Part shown: piece after piece, positions 9,929 to 22,100 of the stretch
How the letters are laid out: each line of letters opens with the position of its first letter
How positions within the stretch are numbered: position 1 is the first letter of the stretch
DNA from: Paulinella micropora
Lineage: Eukaryota > Cercozoa > Imbricatea > Euglyphida > Paulinellidae
Reading direction: 5' to 3'
NCBI GenBank assembly: GCA_019918135.1
Contig: WBZZ01000428.1
Span: 25,001 to 89,000 of the forward strand
DNA: 64,000 nt
Notes under the pieces: generated by a model
Told to the model about the DNA's origin: nothing
The model's input: the letters and a program-made list of their open reading frames with translations, nothing else
Database searches by the model: none
Translations under genes and position numbers: made by a program

Positions 9929-11410
9929 TTACTCATATATGTGTTTTGTAAAGTTATTCTAAACTTGAATTATGTTCACGCACGCCTCTGACGATAATCG
10001 TGAACGCAGCCCATTCACGATGAGACTTACGTTCACGACGGCCGTTCACGATGGAGATGGCTTTCGTCAACGCTGGCGTGAACTTTTAGTACATCGTTGA
10101 CACTTCCGCCGTGCACGGCGGGCAGCTGCGTAGCACTGACAGTGTTAGTGATAAACCGTTCAACGTCAAGTGTAAGTAAAGTTGATTGACAGTGGGAAAC
10201 AACTTATGTGAGTTTGTATACAACTCTTCAAGTTGGTAGGTACAACGAACTCTTAATAAGAACATTATGGCTGCATTGAGTACTGACTGTATGAGAGGTG
10301 AAATACCAGTAAATATCAGAACTATCACTTCGTTTATTTACGTAATTTCTAGATATTAATAGTTGCAGGTTTGTGTTGCAACTTACGATAAGTGTTAAAA
10401 CGTAGATTATGAGTCTCCAGTTCTCAAACGGTTTGTGTTGGGGTACGTTAAGTTAACAATCATAAAACTAGTAGTGTCGGGTTGGTGAACTCAAAATCCA
10501 AAGTCATTTGGGAAGGCTAGGCGAGAATGACTAGAACTGATGTAAAAGACAGTGAAATATTATATTTTCCGTTCCTAGTCAGTTTCTTATCCACAAATTT
10601 GCAGTAACATGCGTTTCACTGGAAATCAGGGGAAAAGGTAATATAGTGGAAGAAAATGAGAATGGCTATAGGCGCGATAGATAAATATGTGCTACTTTAA
10701 TATATCCAAGTGTCGATCCAGACGTAATAAGAGGCAGTTAATGTTAATAACTCTCTTAGCGGGCTGATGACTGTAATATTACTAGAAATGGCCGTTACGT
10801 TTTAGTCTGAATTATATTATCGTTAGGCTGGACAACTGGAATTGGCTGGTGTTTGCCGCCTTGGTTGTTTTTGTCTTCGCTAGTCTCACATTTTCCTACT
10901 CGTATCTTTGATCCTTATTTATATAAGCTAAGAAGATTGTGTTACTGGCGAAGTTGATTGAATTAGTTTGAGTAAAAGGATAATAGGCATTAATAAATAT
11001 ATTCTTTTATAACCGAACAGGTAAAAGTGGAGTCACATATAATACTTTGTTTTTCTTTTACGTCAATTCGATCAAATCCACATACCCCGTATTCTCTGCG
11101 AAATATTAATATAACTAAGTGAAGAGATACATTGCACAAGATTGATAGAGGAATACGTTAGTCATGATAGCTATTTTAATTTCACCGTTACTTCAAGTGG
11201 ATAGTTGATTTGTCGTGAAGTGGCAGTTAACTGAAAGGTTTTTAACACTTCAAGCCTGAGTGCCAGTCATGAATACATCAGTCTTATAACCACTCAACTT
11301 AGTTAGTCAGGGTTAGCGCGACAGACCAGTATCTAAGCTAGCATTTGTGACGTGGCAGTCTTATCGCTGCTGTTCAGTTCACCTGCTACTTATACGTATT
11401 AAACTTACGG
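9929..11410. other. Gene-free AT-rich region
   Basis: No convincing coding frame is present on either strand. A small cluster of GTTCACGA-type words (about 9975-10085) forms short inverted repeats just after the glycosyltransferase gene. The rest shows nothing recognisable. Confidence 0.6.
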
Positions 11411-11625
11411 TTTCTGCACATGTGCCTCCATCGTCTCACCCGCGAGGAGAGTACGAAGATTTGACGATAGGCTCTACCGACACCCCCGCAAGATAGCTCC
11501 AATCCTTCCAGACAGACCAATACTTTCAAAGAAAATATCCTTTGAAAATACTGGCACCGACGGGAGTCGAACTGGCGACAGGTCCCAGATGGTAGACCTT
11601 AAACACTGGGCTATCGCGGTGCCAC
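11411..11625 (-). repeat. SINE copy C (subfamily 2), 3'-shortened
   Basis: This matches copy B, including the GGCACCG head and the CTTTGAAAG middle, but lacks the last 28 or so bases (AATGCAT...GCACT) and the ATT tail at its 3' side. An (AAT)n tract adjoins its tRNA-like end. Confidence 0.85.
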
Positions 11626-11708
<83 letters not shown>

Positions 11709-11974
11709 GTGCTTCTCTGTCAATGGCTGATGCATTTCTGCACATGCGCCTCCATCGTCTCACCCGTGAGGGGAGTACGAAGAATTGACGATAAGCTCTA
11801 ATGACACCCCCGCAAGGGCAGTTCCAACACTTCCAGACGGGCCGGTATGTTCAATGAAAATACTGGTCCAGACGGATCGGTATGTTCAATGAAAATACTG
11901 GTGGCACCGACGGGAATCGAACTGGCGACAGGGCCCAGATGGTAGAACTTGACCACTGGGCTATCCCGGTGTCC
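11709..11974 (-). repeat. SINE copy D (subfamily 1)
   Basis: Full-length copy with two ATTTTCATTGAACATACC units. It is flanked by (AAT)n on both sides, so it sits inside the tail tract of its neighbour. Confidence 0.9.
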
Positions 11975-11982
11975 TCAATAAA

Positions 11983-12046
<64 letters not shown>

Positions 12047-12049
<3 letters not shown>

Positions 12050-12225
12050 GTGTATCTCCTGCCAATTGCTGAGCCAAAAGGCCATGTGCATCCAGTCCTC
12101 CATTCCATAAGGAAAGTCTCCACACCAATCGGTGGAATAAAGGAAGTGACGGCATAGAACATTACTCTAGGAGCTTTATACCAATCAGCCCATGGAAAGG
12201 ACCGATGGCCTATGTACTCCCTATA
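12047..12225 (-). repeat. Fourth ATT-tailed repeat (about 180 bp)
   Basis: A segment unlike the SINE or the 493-bp repeat, flanked by (AAT)n on both sides. On the minus strand it contains TGGATGCACATGGCC followed by about 40 bases and then (TTA)n, which parallels the 3' motif of the other families. Only one copy is seen. It may be the truncated 3' end of another LINE. Confidence 0.55.
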
Positions 12226-12243
12226 ATAATAATAATAATAATG

Positions 12244-12286
<43 letters not shown>

Positions 12287-12346
12287 GTTAGAAGTAGTAG
12301 TAGTAGTAGTAATATAATGATAATAATAATAATAATAATAATAATA

Positions 12347-12614
12347 GTGCTTCTCTGTCAATGGCTGATGCATTTCTGCACATGCGCCTCCATCGTCTCA
12401 CCCGTGAGGGGAGTACGAAGAAATGACGATAAGCTCTAATGACACCCCCGCAAGGGCAGTTCCAACACTTCCAGACGGGCCGGTATGTTCAATGAAAATA
12501 CTGGTCCAGAAATAGACCGGTATGTTCAATGAAAATACTGGTGGCACCGACGGGAATCGAACTGGCGACAGGGCCCAGATGGTAGAACTTGACCACTGGG
12601 CTATCACGGTGTCC
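12347..12614 (-). repeat. SINE copy E (subfamily 1, AAATAGACCGG variant)
   Basis: Full length. It shares the diagnostic variant CCAGAAATAGACCGG with copies I and K. The preceding AGTTAGAAGTAGTAGTAGT tract is also found before copy I, so the two segments were probably duplicated together. Confidence 0.9.
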
Positions 12615-12714
<100 letters not shown>

Positions 12715-12980
12715 GTGCTTCTCTGTCAATGGCTGATGCATTTCTGCACATGCGCCTCCATCGTCTCACCCGTGAGGGGAGTACGAAGAATTGACGATAA
12801 GCTCTAATGACACCCCCGCAAGGGCAGTTCCAACACTTCCAGACGGACCGGTATGTTCAATGAAAATACTGGTCCAGACGGAGCGGTATGTTCAATGAAA
12901 ATACTGGTGGCACCGACGGGAATCGAACTGGCGACAGGGCCCAGATGGTAGAACTTGACCACTGGGCTATCACGGTGTCC
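12715..12980 (-). repeat. SINE copy F (subfamily 1)
   Basis: Full length with two ATTTTCATTGAACATACC units and (AAT)n on both sides. Confidence 0.9.
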
Positions 12981-12982
12981 AA

Positions 12983-13127
<145 letters not shown>

Positions 13128-13358
13128 GTGCTTCTCTGTCAATGGCTGATGCAAATCTGCACATGCGCCTCCATCGTCTCACCCGTGAGGGGAGTACGAA
13201 GAATTGACGATAGGCTCTAATGACACCCCCGCAAGGGCAGTTCCAACACTTCCAGACGGACCGGTATGTTCAATGAAAATACTGGTGGCACCGACGGGAA
13301 TCGAACTGGCGACAGGGCCCAGATGGTAGAACTTGACCACTGGGCTATCACGGTGTCC
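13128..13358 (-). repeat. SINE copy G (subfamily 1, one internal unit)
   Basis: This copy has only one ATTTTCATTGAACATACC unit, so it is about 35 bases shorter than copies D-F. Copy L at 45 kb has the same layout. Confidence 0.9.
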
Positions 13359-13359
13359 A

Positions 13360-13465
<106 letters not shown>

Positions 13466-13731
13466 GTGCTTCTCTGTCAATGGCTGATGCATTTCTGCAC
13501 ATGCGCCTCCATCGTCTCACCCGTGAGGGGAGTACGAAGAATTGACGATAGGCTCTAATGACACCCCCGCAAGGGCAGTTCCAACACTTCCAGACGGACC
13601 GGTATGTTCAATGAAAATACTGGTCCAGACGGACCGGTATGTTCAATGAAAATACTGGTGGCACCGACGGGAATCGAACTGGCGACAGGGCCCAGATGGT
13701 AGAACTTGACCACTGGGCTATCACGGTGTCC
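13466..13731 (-). repeat. SINE copy H (subfamily 1)
   Basis: Full length with two internal units. Its head end runs into the longest pure (AAT)n tract of the window. Confidence 0.9.
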
Positions 13732-13981
<250 letters not shown>

Positions 13982-14249
13982 GTGCTTCTCTGTCAATGGC
14001 TGATGCATTTCTGCACATGCGCCTCCATCGTCTCACCCGTGAGGGGAGTACGAAGAATTGACGATAAGCTCTAATGACACCCCCGCAAGGGCAGTTCCAA
14101 CACTTCCAGACGGGCCGGTATGTTCAATGAAAATACTGGTCCAGAAATAGACCGGTATGTTCAATGAAAATACTGGTGGCACCGACGGGAATCGAACTGG
14201 CGACAGGGCCCAGATGGTAGAACTTGACCACTGGGCTATCACGGTGTCC
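13982..14249 (-). repeat. SINE copy I (AAATAGACCGG variant)
   Basis: Full length. With its upstream AGTAGT tract it looks like a duplicate of the copy E segment. Confidence 0.9.
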
Positions 14250-14300
<51 letters not shown>

Positions 14301-14302
14301 TA

Positions 14303-14408
14303 GTGCTTCTCTGTCAATGGCTGATGCATTTCTGCACATGCGCCTCCATCGTCTCACCCGTGAGGGGAGTACGAAGAATTGACGATAAGCTCTAACGACA
14401 CCCCCGCA
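14303..14408 (-). repeat. SINE copy J, 5'-truncated
   Basis: Only the 3' 106 bases remain; the tRNA-like head is absent and (AAT)n begins directly. This is the truncation expected from incomplete reverse transcription. Confidence 0.85.
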
Positions 14409-15075
<667 letters not shown>

Positions 15076-15343
15076 GTGCCTCTCTGTCAATGGCTGATGC
15101 ATTTCTGCACATGCGCCTCCATCGTCTCACCCGTGAGGGGAGTACGAAGAATTGACGATAAGCTCTAATGACACCCCCGCAAGGGCAGTTCCAACACTTC
15201 CAGACGGGCCGGTATGTTCAATGAAAATACTGGTCCAGAAATAGACCGGTATGTTCAATGAAAATACTGGTGGCACCGACGGGAATCGAACTGGCGACAG
15301 GGCTCAGATGGTAGAACTTGACCACTGGGCTATCACGGTGTCC
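15076..15343 (-). repeat. SINE copy K (AAATAGACCGG variant)
   Basis: Full length, flanked by (AAT)n on both sides. It is the last member of the 11.4-15.4 kb array. Confidence 0.9.
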
Positions 15344-15344
15344 A

Positions 15345-15402
<58 letters not shown>

Positions 15403-15560
15403 GTTGTGTGTTGGGCTCAAAAAAAAGAAAAAAATGATTTTCGGTGAAAAAATATTTGCATAATCATGTTATGATACGTTTCAGATATGCAAAAGGAATC
15501 AACATTACCAAATAGTTTCCTAGATTTTTTTTTGTTGATAAAATGAAAATGTAAATTCAT

Positions 15561-16100
15561 TTTCTATGCATACAAATTGTTACAAAAACAAAAGGATGGA
15601 TTTCAAAATTCCTGAGCACTGTGTGTTTTACGAATATTTCTTTTTTTACATCTTATATGTTTCCATATTTTTTGCGATAGTTTGAAAATATGGAAATGTA
15701 TTTTGAACATGAAGGACTTACAATCAAAAACACAGAAAGCTCAGGAAGTTTAGCTTTGAAAATGGATATAAACACATAAAAAGATCATGTGTTCTGACTT
15801 CACACATGCGAAAAGGTAAATGTTTCGAAATTATTTATTCATTATATAGAAATATAATCATCACTTTCTTCTATTATTATCGTAATTATAATTGATTTTC
15901 TATGTATACAAATGATTGCAAAACAAAGAATGGATTTCAAAATTCCTGAGCACAGTGTGCTTTACAAATATTTCTTTTTTTACATCTTATACGTTTCCAT
16001 ATTTTTTGAGATAATTTGAAAATATGGAAATGTATTTTGAACATAAAGGACTTACAATCAAAAACACAGAAAGCTCAGGAAGTTTAGCTTTGAAAATGGA
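15561..16100. repeat. Pair of about 205-bp direct repeats with internal hairpin
   Basis: 15561-15766 and 15897-16100 are about 90% alike and lie about 335 bases apart. Each holds a hairpin of TTTCCATATTTT with AAAATATGGAAA (about 15659-15697 and 15994-16031). A third related hairpin, TTTCCATATCT / AGATATGGAAA, lies at about 16336-16371. No coding frame is present. The origin is unknown; degraded transposon ends are one possibility. Confidence 0.7.
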
Positions 16101-16509
16101 CTAAAAAGAGAACAAAAAAAAGTGTCAGTTATTATGATATTAGACATTTTCAACAACAAGAAAGTGCTCAGTTGATTGATGTTCACTATAGAAGCATGGC
16201 TATCATATTCCTACACGCTAACCAATCATCCTTTACTCATACAAACAGATTCGTTTGAAAATCAATCACATAGCAACCCAAAAGTTCCTGCGCTTTTTAC
16301 GCTGAGAAAAATGTAGATTTTTAAAGTGTTTCAAGTTTCCATATCTATTTATGAAGTGAAAAGATATGGAAATACAATACCTGCTTAAACTGAGCTTTAT
16401 ATGTTGCATATATATGATCCTCAGGAAGTCTCACCTTCCAACCACCACGAAGTCTCCAAAAAATTTGTGTCGGTCCCAATTACATTACGGGTAGAGGTTT
16501 TTTTTTTGA

Positions 16510-16746
16510 AAAGGGGCGTACGTAGTATGCCCAAACCTAGTAAGACAACGGCCAAAACCTTGGAAGGAGTATGCAGGAATCGTCGTGGCGGCTTGTATCT
16601 ACTTGTCAACAAAGGAAAAGACCCTGCCGTTTGGAAACGTGTTCATACCGCCAGATGTTTTTTGTCAGTACGATCTTGGAGAGGGTCAACTGGAGAGGGT
16701 GGTCGAGGGTATGCAGTACGATTACAAAGGAGGCAAACTTGATATG
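16510..16746 (+). CDS. Host reading frame, left part, split by the Polinton-type element
   Basis: A frame open from 16510 reads KPWKEYAGIVVAACIYLS, then FGNVFIPPDVFCQYDLGEG and VVEGMQYDYKGGKLDM up to the insertion point. No ATG opens it; a T-rich stretch ending in gaaaag before 16516 could be a splice acceptor, so this may be an internal exon. After the element the same phase continues (37461 onward: DMFNPKPWNDDLGDIKVE), as expected for a coding exon interrupted with a 6-bp duplication. The product is not recognised. Confidence 0.5.
16741..16746. repeat. Target-site duplication, left copy (GATATG)
   Basis: GATATG directly precedes the left terminal inverted repeat and recurs at 37461-37466 directly after the right one. 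Six bases is the usual length for Polinton integration. Confidence 0.85.
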
Positions 16747-16900
16747 AGTAGTATAGGGTCGCACTTGGGCACACTTTTTCGATGCATTTGAAGCACACAA
16801 ACCACACAAGGAGCCGTTATTCATTATTTCTGCTTACTATTGATTATTCAATATAGTAAGCAAAAAGCAATAAATACTGCTACATTAAATAATTATTATT
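16747..16900 (+). repeat. Left terminal inverted repeat
   Basis: 154 bases that match the reverse complement of 37307-37460 with no difference seen by eye. The outer half encodes, reading outward, a short frame starting MNNGSLCGLCASNASKKC. Inside lies a small palindromic stretch, TTACTATTGATTATTCAATA. Confidence 0.95.
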
Positions 16901-16929
16901 TAAGGAAATAAAATAAAGACACATATAGG

Positions 16930-17319
16930 ATGACTAACGAAGACACTCTGAGATTTAGAATGTCTAGAGGTTGTGTAATGGTAAAGAATAATGAAAAGAG
17001 GCCAATGGTAAAAGTTCAATGGAGAGAAGGAGGAAAGGTTATGTGTAAGAGTTTCTGTATTGGAAAAAATAAATCAAAAGAACAAGCATTGGAAGAAGCA
17101 AAGAAATATCACGAGGAAAATATAATACCTAAATACGAGGAATGGAAAATTAATTACGATACAGAAACAAAAGCAATCAAAAAAGAAAAGAAGAAAATTT
17201 GGAAGCATAAAGATTTTAAGTGTGGATGTGGTGCTGAAATACATAATGGAAACAAAACGCGACATATTAAATCACTCAAGCATCAAATTGGACTTTCGCC
17301 TTCCGTTCTCTCTTACTAG
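16930..17319 (+). CDS. Small basic protein with C-terminal zinc-finger-like motif
   Basis: 129 residues, ATG start, 30 bases inside the left TIR. The N-terminal half (FRMSRGCVMVKNNEKRPMV...KVQWREGGKV) followed by a KSKEQALEEAKKYHEEN helix resembles small AP2/integrase-arm-like DNA-binding modules. The C-terminus CGCGAEIHNGNKTRHIKSLKH is a CxC...H..H arrangement typical of zinc-finger proteins in giant viruses and virophages. A DNA-binding role is inferred. It faces the integrase gene tail to tail. Confidence 0.65.
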   Translation: MTNEDTLRFRMSRGCVMVKNNEKRPMVKVQWREGGKVMCKSFCIGKNKSKEQALEEAKKYHEENIIPKYEEWKINYDTETKAIKKEKKKIWKHKDFKCGCGAEIHNGNKTRHIKSLKHQIGLSPSVLSY

Positions 17320-18290
17320 TTCGGACATTCTCAGGTTTTACATCCAATGATTTTAATAAATTAATATTTTTTTTCTCTTTTGTAATTTGTTTAACTTTGT
17401 CCGATAACTGCTCCTTCGGTTCTTCTTCTTTATGGTGCTCTTCAACATTAGTCTTTAATAATTCTGACGGTCGGACTAAGTCCTCTTCACTGAGTATAAC
17501 TTTGAAGCCTTTTCGGCCCTTAACCTTGAATATAGTTTTACTGAATTGTTTATCACCTTTAGAAAAAATAGTTCGTTCAAGTTCCTTTCTTACTCTAGTT
17601 CCCTTAGGGAATTCATTAATTAAAGGATTTCGGTATATTTCCTGAGTGTTCTTTTCGGTTCCTTCAAAAACATTAATCGGAACTGCTTTAATTGTTGTAT
17701 GATATGTTTTATTATAAGCATCAACAACCTCATGAATAATAGGAACCCATTGAAAATTTTCATTCCCATATTAAGTTTAATTCATTTCGTATTTTTCTAA
17801 TAAACCTATCAATTATACCCATTGTTCTGTGATCTCCTACTTGGACAGTTCTATGTTCAATATTATTTTGTCTGAAATATTCACTGACTTGTCCCTTAAA
17901 CTCACCGCCATTATCTGAAGTAATTCTTTCAGGAACTTTTTTAGTAAATATTTTTTTTAACCCTTCTAAGACATAACCAGTTGTTTTATTTTTGACTGGC
18001 TCAATCCACCCACGACGGCTATATACATCAATAGCAACTAATCCAAAATTATAGTTAGCATTACCTTTCTTTGTAGCCACCTTTGACATATCCATTAAAT
18101 CAATAAATACTTGACTTAGTGGTTTTGCTTCTGGTGATGTTATCGTGTTCCATATCTTAGCGGGCTTTGATTGAAAATGTATTTCGGCCACTTCTTCAAG
18201 TTTTTCTTTTCGCTCTGTCTGCTCAGGAGTTTCTTCTTGTTGTTGCTGGCTATGTTTATTATCCATATTATATATCAATGAGATTTTCAA
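17320..18290 (-). pseudogene. rve-family (retroviral-type) integrase, broken
   Basis: The clearest part (17760-18290) shows an rve catalytic core: QVFIDLMDMSKVATKKG with the first Asp, then ITSDNGGEFKG with the second Asp, then the region HRTMGIIDRFIRKIRNE where the third acidic residue is expected. Coding-like sequence continues toward 17.3 kb, where Polinton integrases carry their C-terminal DNA-binding part. In Polintons this enzyme inserts the element with 6-bp target duplications, which agrees with the GATATG repeats. The gene looks broken, about one break. Confidence 0.8.
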
Positions 18291-18535
18291 AGTCCAATGT
18301 CAAAAACAAAAAATATAAAATCATTACACCAAAAGGTAAGACAATTCATTTCGGACACTTAAAATATCAGCACTATAAAGACCGCATAGGGTTATACTCA
18401 CATTTAGACCATCTGGATAAAGAAAGAAGAAAAAACTATAGAGCAAGAGCAAAAGCAATAAGAAACTCAGAAGGAGAATTAACTTATAATAATCCGGAAT
18501 ATAGTAATTATTATTCTTATCATTTCCTTTGGTAA
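18278..18535 (+). CDS. Small conserved virophage/PLV-type protein (85 aa)
   Basis: The start is set at ATG 18278 (MRFSKSNVKNKKYKIITP) because the frame upstream of it overlaps the integrase in reverse and is not protein-like. The pattern KKYKI..P.GK.IHFGHLKYQHYKD..GLYSHLDHLDKERR matches a short basic protein that recurs in virophages, Polinton-like viruses and some giant viruses (a family of unknown function, DUF5754-like). Its role is unknown. It is divergent from the integrase and shares the promoter gap with it. Confidence 0.75.
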   Translation: MRFSKSNVKNKKYKIITPKGKTIHFGHLKYQHYKDRIGLYSHLDHLDKERRKNYRARAKAIRNSEGELTYNNPEYSNYYSYHFLW

Positions 18536-18537
18536 AT

Positions 18538-19062
18538 TTAAAACTTTAAAAACATTCTTGAGACATCATCATTATTTTTTTCTTTCTTGCTTGGTTTTTC
18601 TGCTTGATTATAAACATTAACAGATATGTTTGACTTCTTTCCGTTTCCTTTTTTAGATTTAGGCTTCGGCTCTTCCTCTTCACTTTCTTCACTTTCGCTT
18701 TCGCTATCATCAGGCTCAGGCACAGGCTTTTTACTTACTTTCTTCTTTGCTTCCGCTTTCTTTCTTCTTATTTTCATCTTAGCCATCTTTTCAGCAATGA
18801 TATCAGTAAAATCACATTCTTCATCGCTCTCACTGCTTTCTTCTGGTGTATCATCTTGGTCTTTTCCATTAATGATATCATTGGCAACACCAATTTCAGC
18901 CATGCGATTTATCTTTTCCTCCATCTCTTCATCATCACCTACATAAGCCTTTCTACACTTTGCTAATTTCTCTTTTGCTATTTCAACCTTTTGCTGTTTC
19001 TTATTTTTTATTCCCTCAACTGCTTTACCCCAGTTCTTACGACTTGCTTCGGGAGACGGCAT
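18538..19062 (-). CDS. Highly charged protein of unknown function
   Basis: 174 residues, ATG start. The N-terminal third is Lys-rich and helical (KNKKQQKVEIAKEKLAKCRK); the middle is acidic (PEESSESDEECDF); the C-terminal third alternates acidic and Lys-rich runs (SESEESEEEEPKPKSKKG). No domain is recognised. It is divergent from the fibre gene (64 bases apart). Confidence 0.7.
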   Translation of the reverse strand: MPSPEASRKNWGKAVEGIKNKKQQKVEIAKEKLAKCRKAYVGDDEEMEEKINRMAEIGVANDIINGKDQDDTPEESSESDEECDFTDIIAEKMAKMKIRRKKAEAKKKVSKKPVPEPDDSESESEESEEEEPKPKSKKGNGKKSNISVNVYNQAEKPSKKEKNNDDVSRMFLKF

Positions 19063-19126
19063 TTATACTAAGATTAATATATTTTAGTATTTTTTAAATA
19101 AATAAATAAATAATTAATATACGAAT

Positions 19127-22100
19127 ATGGCAGGTTCCTCCTTCAAGTCGCTCTTAGGCTTGTCAGAAATCGCAACAGACAGCCTATCAATAGCCAACCT
19201 TGACCTTACCAACACAAACATAGTCGGTCTGAATACAGACAGAGTGCCAGAAGATGAAAACCCTTTGAACCTCTACTATACGGATTTACGATTTGACACA
19301 AGATTATCTACCAAATCAACTACAGACATAAAAGAAGGAAAAAATCTATATTATACAGAACAACGAGTAAGGGATAATGACGAAGTCAAAGCCTCAACTC
19401 AACACCGCTCTAATACAAGTAATCCGCACCAAACTAGTCTATACAATTTGATAGACACTGACATATCCACTCCAACGGTCGGGCAATACTTAACATATAA
19501 TGATGTAGATGGTAAATGGAGAAATACAACAATCGGCTCAATTGACACACTCTCTGATGTAGTCATTACAGCACCAATCGCAATGAATAGTTATCTAACA
19601 TATAACTCAATAAACTGGGTAAATAAAACATTTCCAATAAATGTTGATGAATTCGGCAACATTAGTATGGGTGGTAATTTGAATATAACGGGAGTTAATT
19701 TATTAAATACCAAAGATGTTGATACTTGGATATCTGAGCACGAAGACAATAATGATAAAGTGTCAGCGGATGGTTCAATTAATACACATAGCGATGTTTT
19801 GATTACAGGCACGCACGCCGATAACCAACTACTCATTTATAGCACAGGGCAATGGAGAAACACAAACTCACCTTTTCTTAGATTGGATGGTCTCGCTATG
19901 ATGTTTGGAGATTTAAATATGGGCGGATTTAACATAGCAAATGTCGGTAATGTTGATGGTATTGATGTTTCGGCTCTTGATAGTTCTGTGGTAAAACTAA
20001 CAGGCGACCAAACAATAACAGGGAATAAAACATTTACTACTTATGTGGGGGTAAAAGACACAAATCCATTGAACACAGGTAAGTTATTCTTCAATTACAA
20101 CAATAATATGGGTTCTATTTATTCGTCGGATGCTGGTGGGGCGACTGGCTATCCATTATCTTTTGTCGGCTCGTCCATACTTTTTGCTCCAACAACAGGG
20201 GGTGGAATGACATTGACAAATAATGTTTTAAATTTTAACAGCACAACAGCAATCAGCGGACTTCCAGCACCATTCTATGACAATGATGCTTCAACAAAAG
20301 CATATACCGATACAAAATTAGCAAAGGACGGTACAACGGCTATGACGGGCAGTTTAAATATGGGGGGATTTAACATAACAAATGTTGGTAATGTTGACGG
20401 TATTGATGTATCCACCCTTGATACCGCAGTCGTCAAACTGACAGGAGACCAAACCATAGCGGGTATTAAGACATTTAGCAGTATAATAAATGCGAGTGCT
20501 GGTCTTGATATGAAAAGTCAAAGCATAACAAATGTAAATCAACTAAATGGTAGGTCTATCACAACTTGGCTATCAGAGCACGATACGAACACGGCGAAAG
20601 TGTCGGCAAGTGGAAGTATTGATACACATAGCGATGTTATTATAACAACGGCATCAGATAATCAACTAGTCATTTATAGCACTGGGCAATGGAGAAATGT
20701 GGCATCACCCTTTCTTAGATTAGACGGCACTGCTAGTATGACGGGAGGACTAAATATGGGAAACCAAAGCATAACAAATGTAAATCTCGTTGATGGTGTG
20801 GATGTTTCTGTCCTTGATACTTCGGCAGTTAAAACCTCAGGAAACCAAACCATAGCAGGAATTAAGACATTTAGCAGTGGTCTTGAAATAACGGGAAATT
20901 CAACGAATGCGACAACAAAAGGAACATTCGTGGTTTTTAACTCCACAGCCAATATCGGGTCAATTGCTAGTTTGGATATGAAAACAGCGACATATTACAA
21001 CTTTGAAATTTCTGCGAAAAAAACAAGTTTTATTATTGATGGGACGATTGTCGGTTGGTTAAATGCTTCGGGGCTAGATTGTAATAGTAGCAAAATAGCC
21101 AACCTTGGAACTCCGACATTATCAACGGACGGAGCAACAAAAGGGTATGCGGACACATTGGACGGGCAAAATGTAAAACTAACAGGCGACCAAACCATAA
21201 CAGGAATTAAGATATTTAATGGAACAAGAAATGATGTAAAAGCACTGACCTTATTAAGCCAAGCCGATTTTAATAATGTGGATATCATTAATGGTGGAAA
21301 TATAACATATAATGGGGCTCGGATATTAAATCAAAACGGAGGAGACATATTCTTTTCACAGACGACGGGTGATTACCAATATTTCTTATTTACTTTAAAT
21401 ACCGCTACAAGTGGAACCGCAAACCAACGAGGTTATGTATTTACGAATGTAGCATCTGATGTAAAAGGGGCGGGGCTTTATATTTCAAAACTTTTGGATA
21501 ATAAAAGTGCTTCGTCCGACATTGTCCGTTTTAACAATGCTGGCGGTATGCGATTTTATGGAGCCTTAGATATGAACTCAAACAATATAACAAATGGCGG
21601 AACGATAACAGGAACAACAATTACTTCAACTGCGGGGATATCAACAACTACATTGGCAACGAGCGACAAAATAACGATCGCACAAGATAAACCATTAATA
21701 TTGGGAAGAACAACAAGAGGATTGGCGGCATACACGGGTGGATTAGAATTATACGGGACATCTGGTGTAGCAGGGCCACATATACAAGCATTTATAACGG
21801 CCGACCCAAATTATCCTTGTTTTCAATTAATTAACAATAGTCTTAGCGACATATCATTAAAATTTGATTGTTATTGGGACGGAGCAGTTAATGATAAGTC
21901 AAGTTCTGCTACCTCAAATTTTATGATATCCAAATGCCCTAATCTCCTTTTTCAATATGCGTCAGGAGTAGCGGTAGGAAGTAATATAACATTTAACACC
22001 GCAATAGACATCAGTAGTTCATCGGGCTTATTAACAACGAAGGCAATAACAGCGAGTGGGGCGATAACGGCAAATGCGGGGATATCAACAACGACATTGG

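Noticed and set aside
10086-10328. 80-residue minus-strand frame
   Set aside because: No protein-like features beyond chance and no neighbours that support it.
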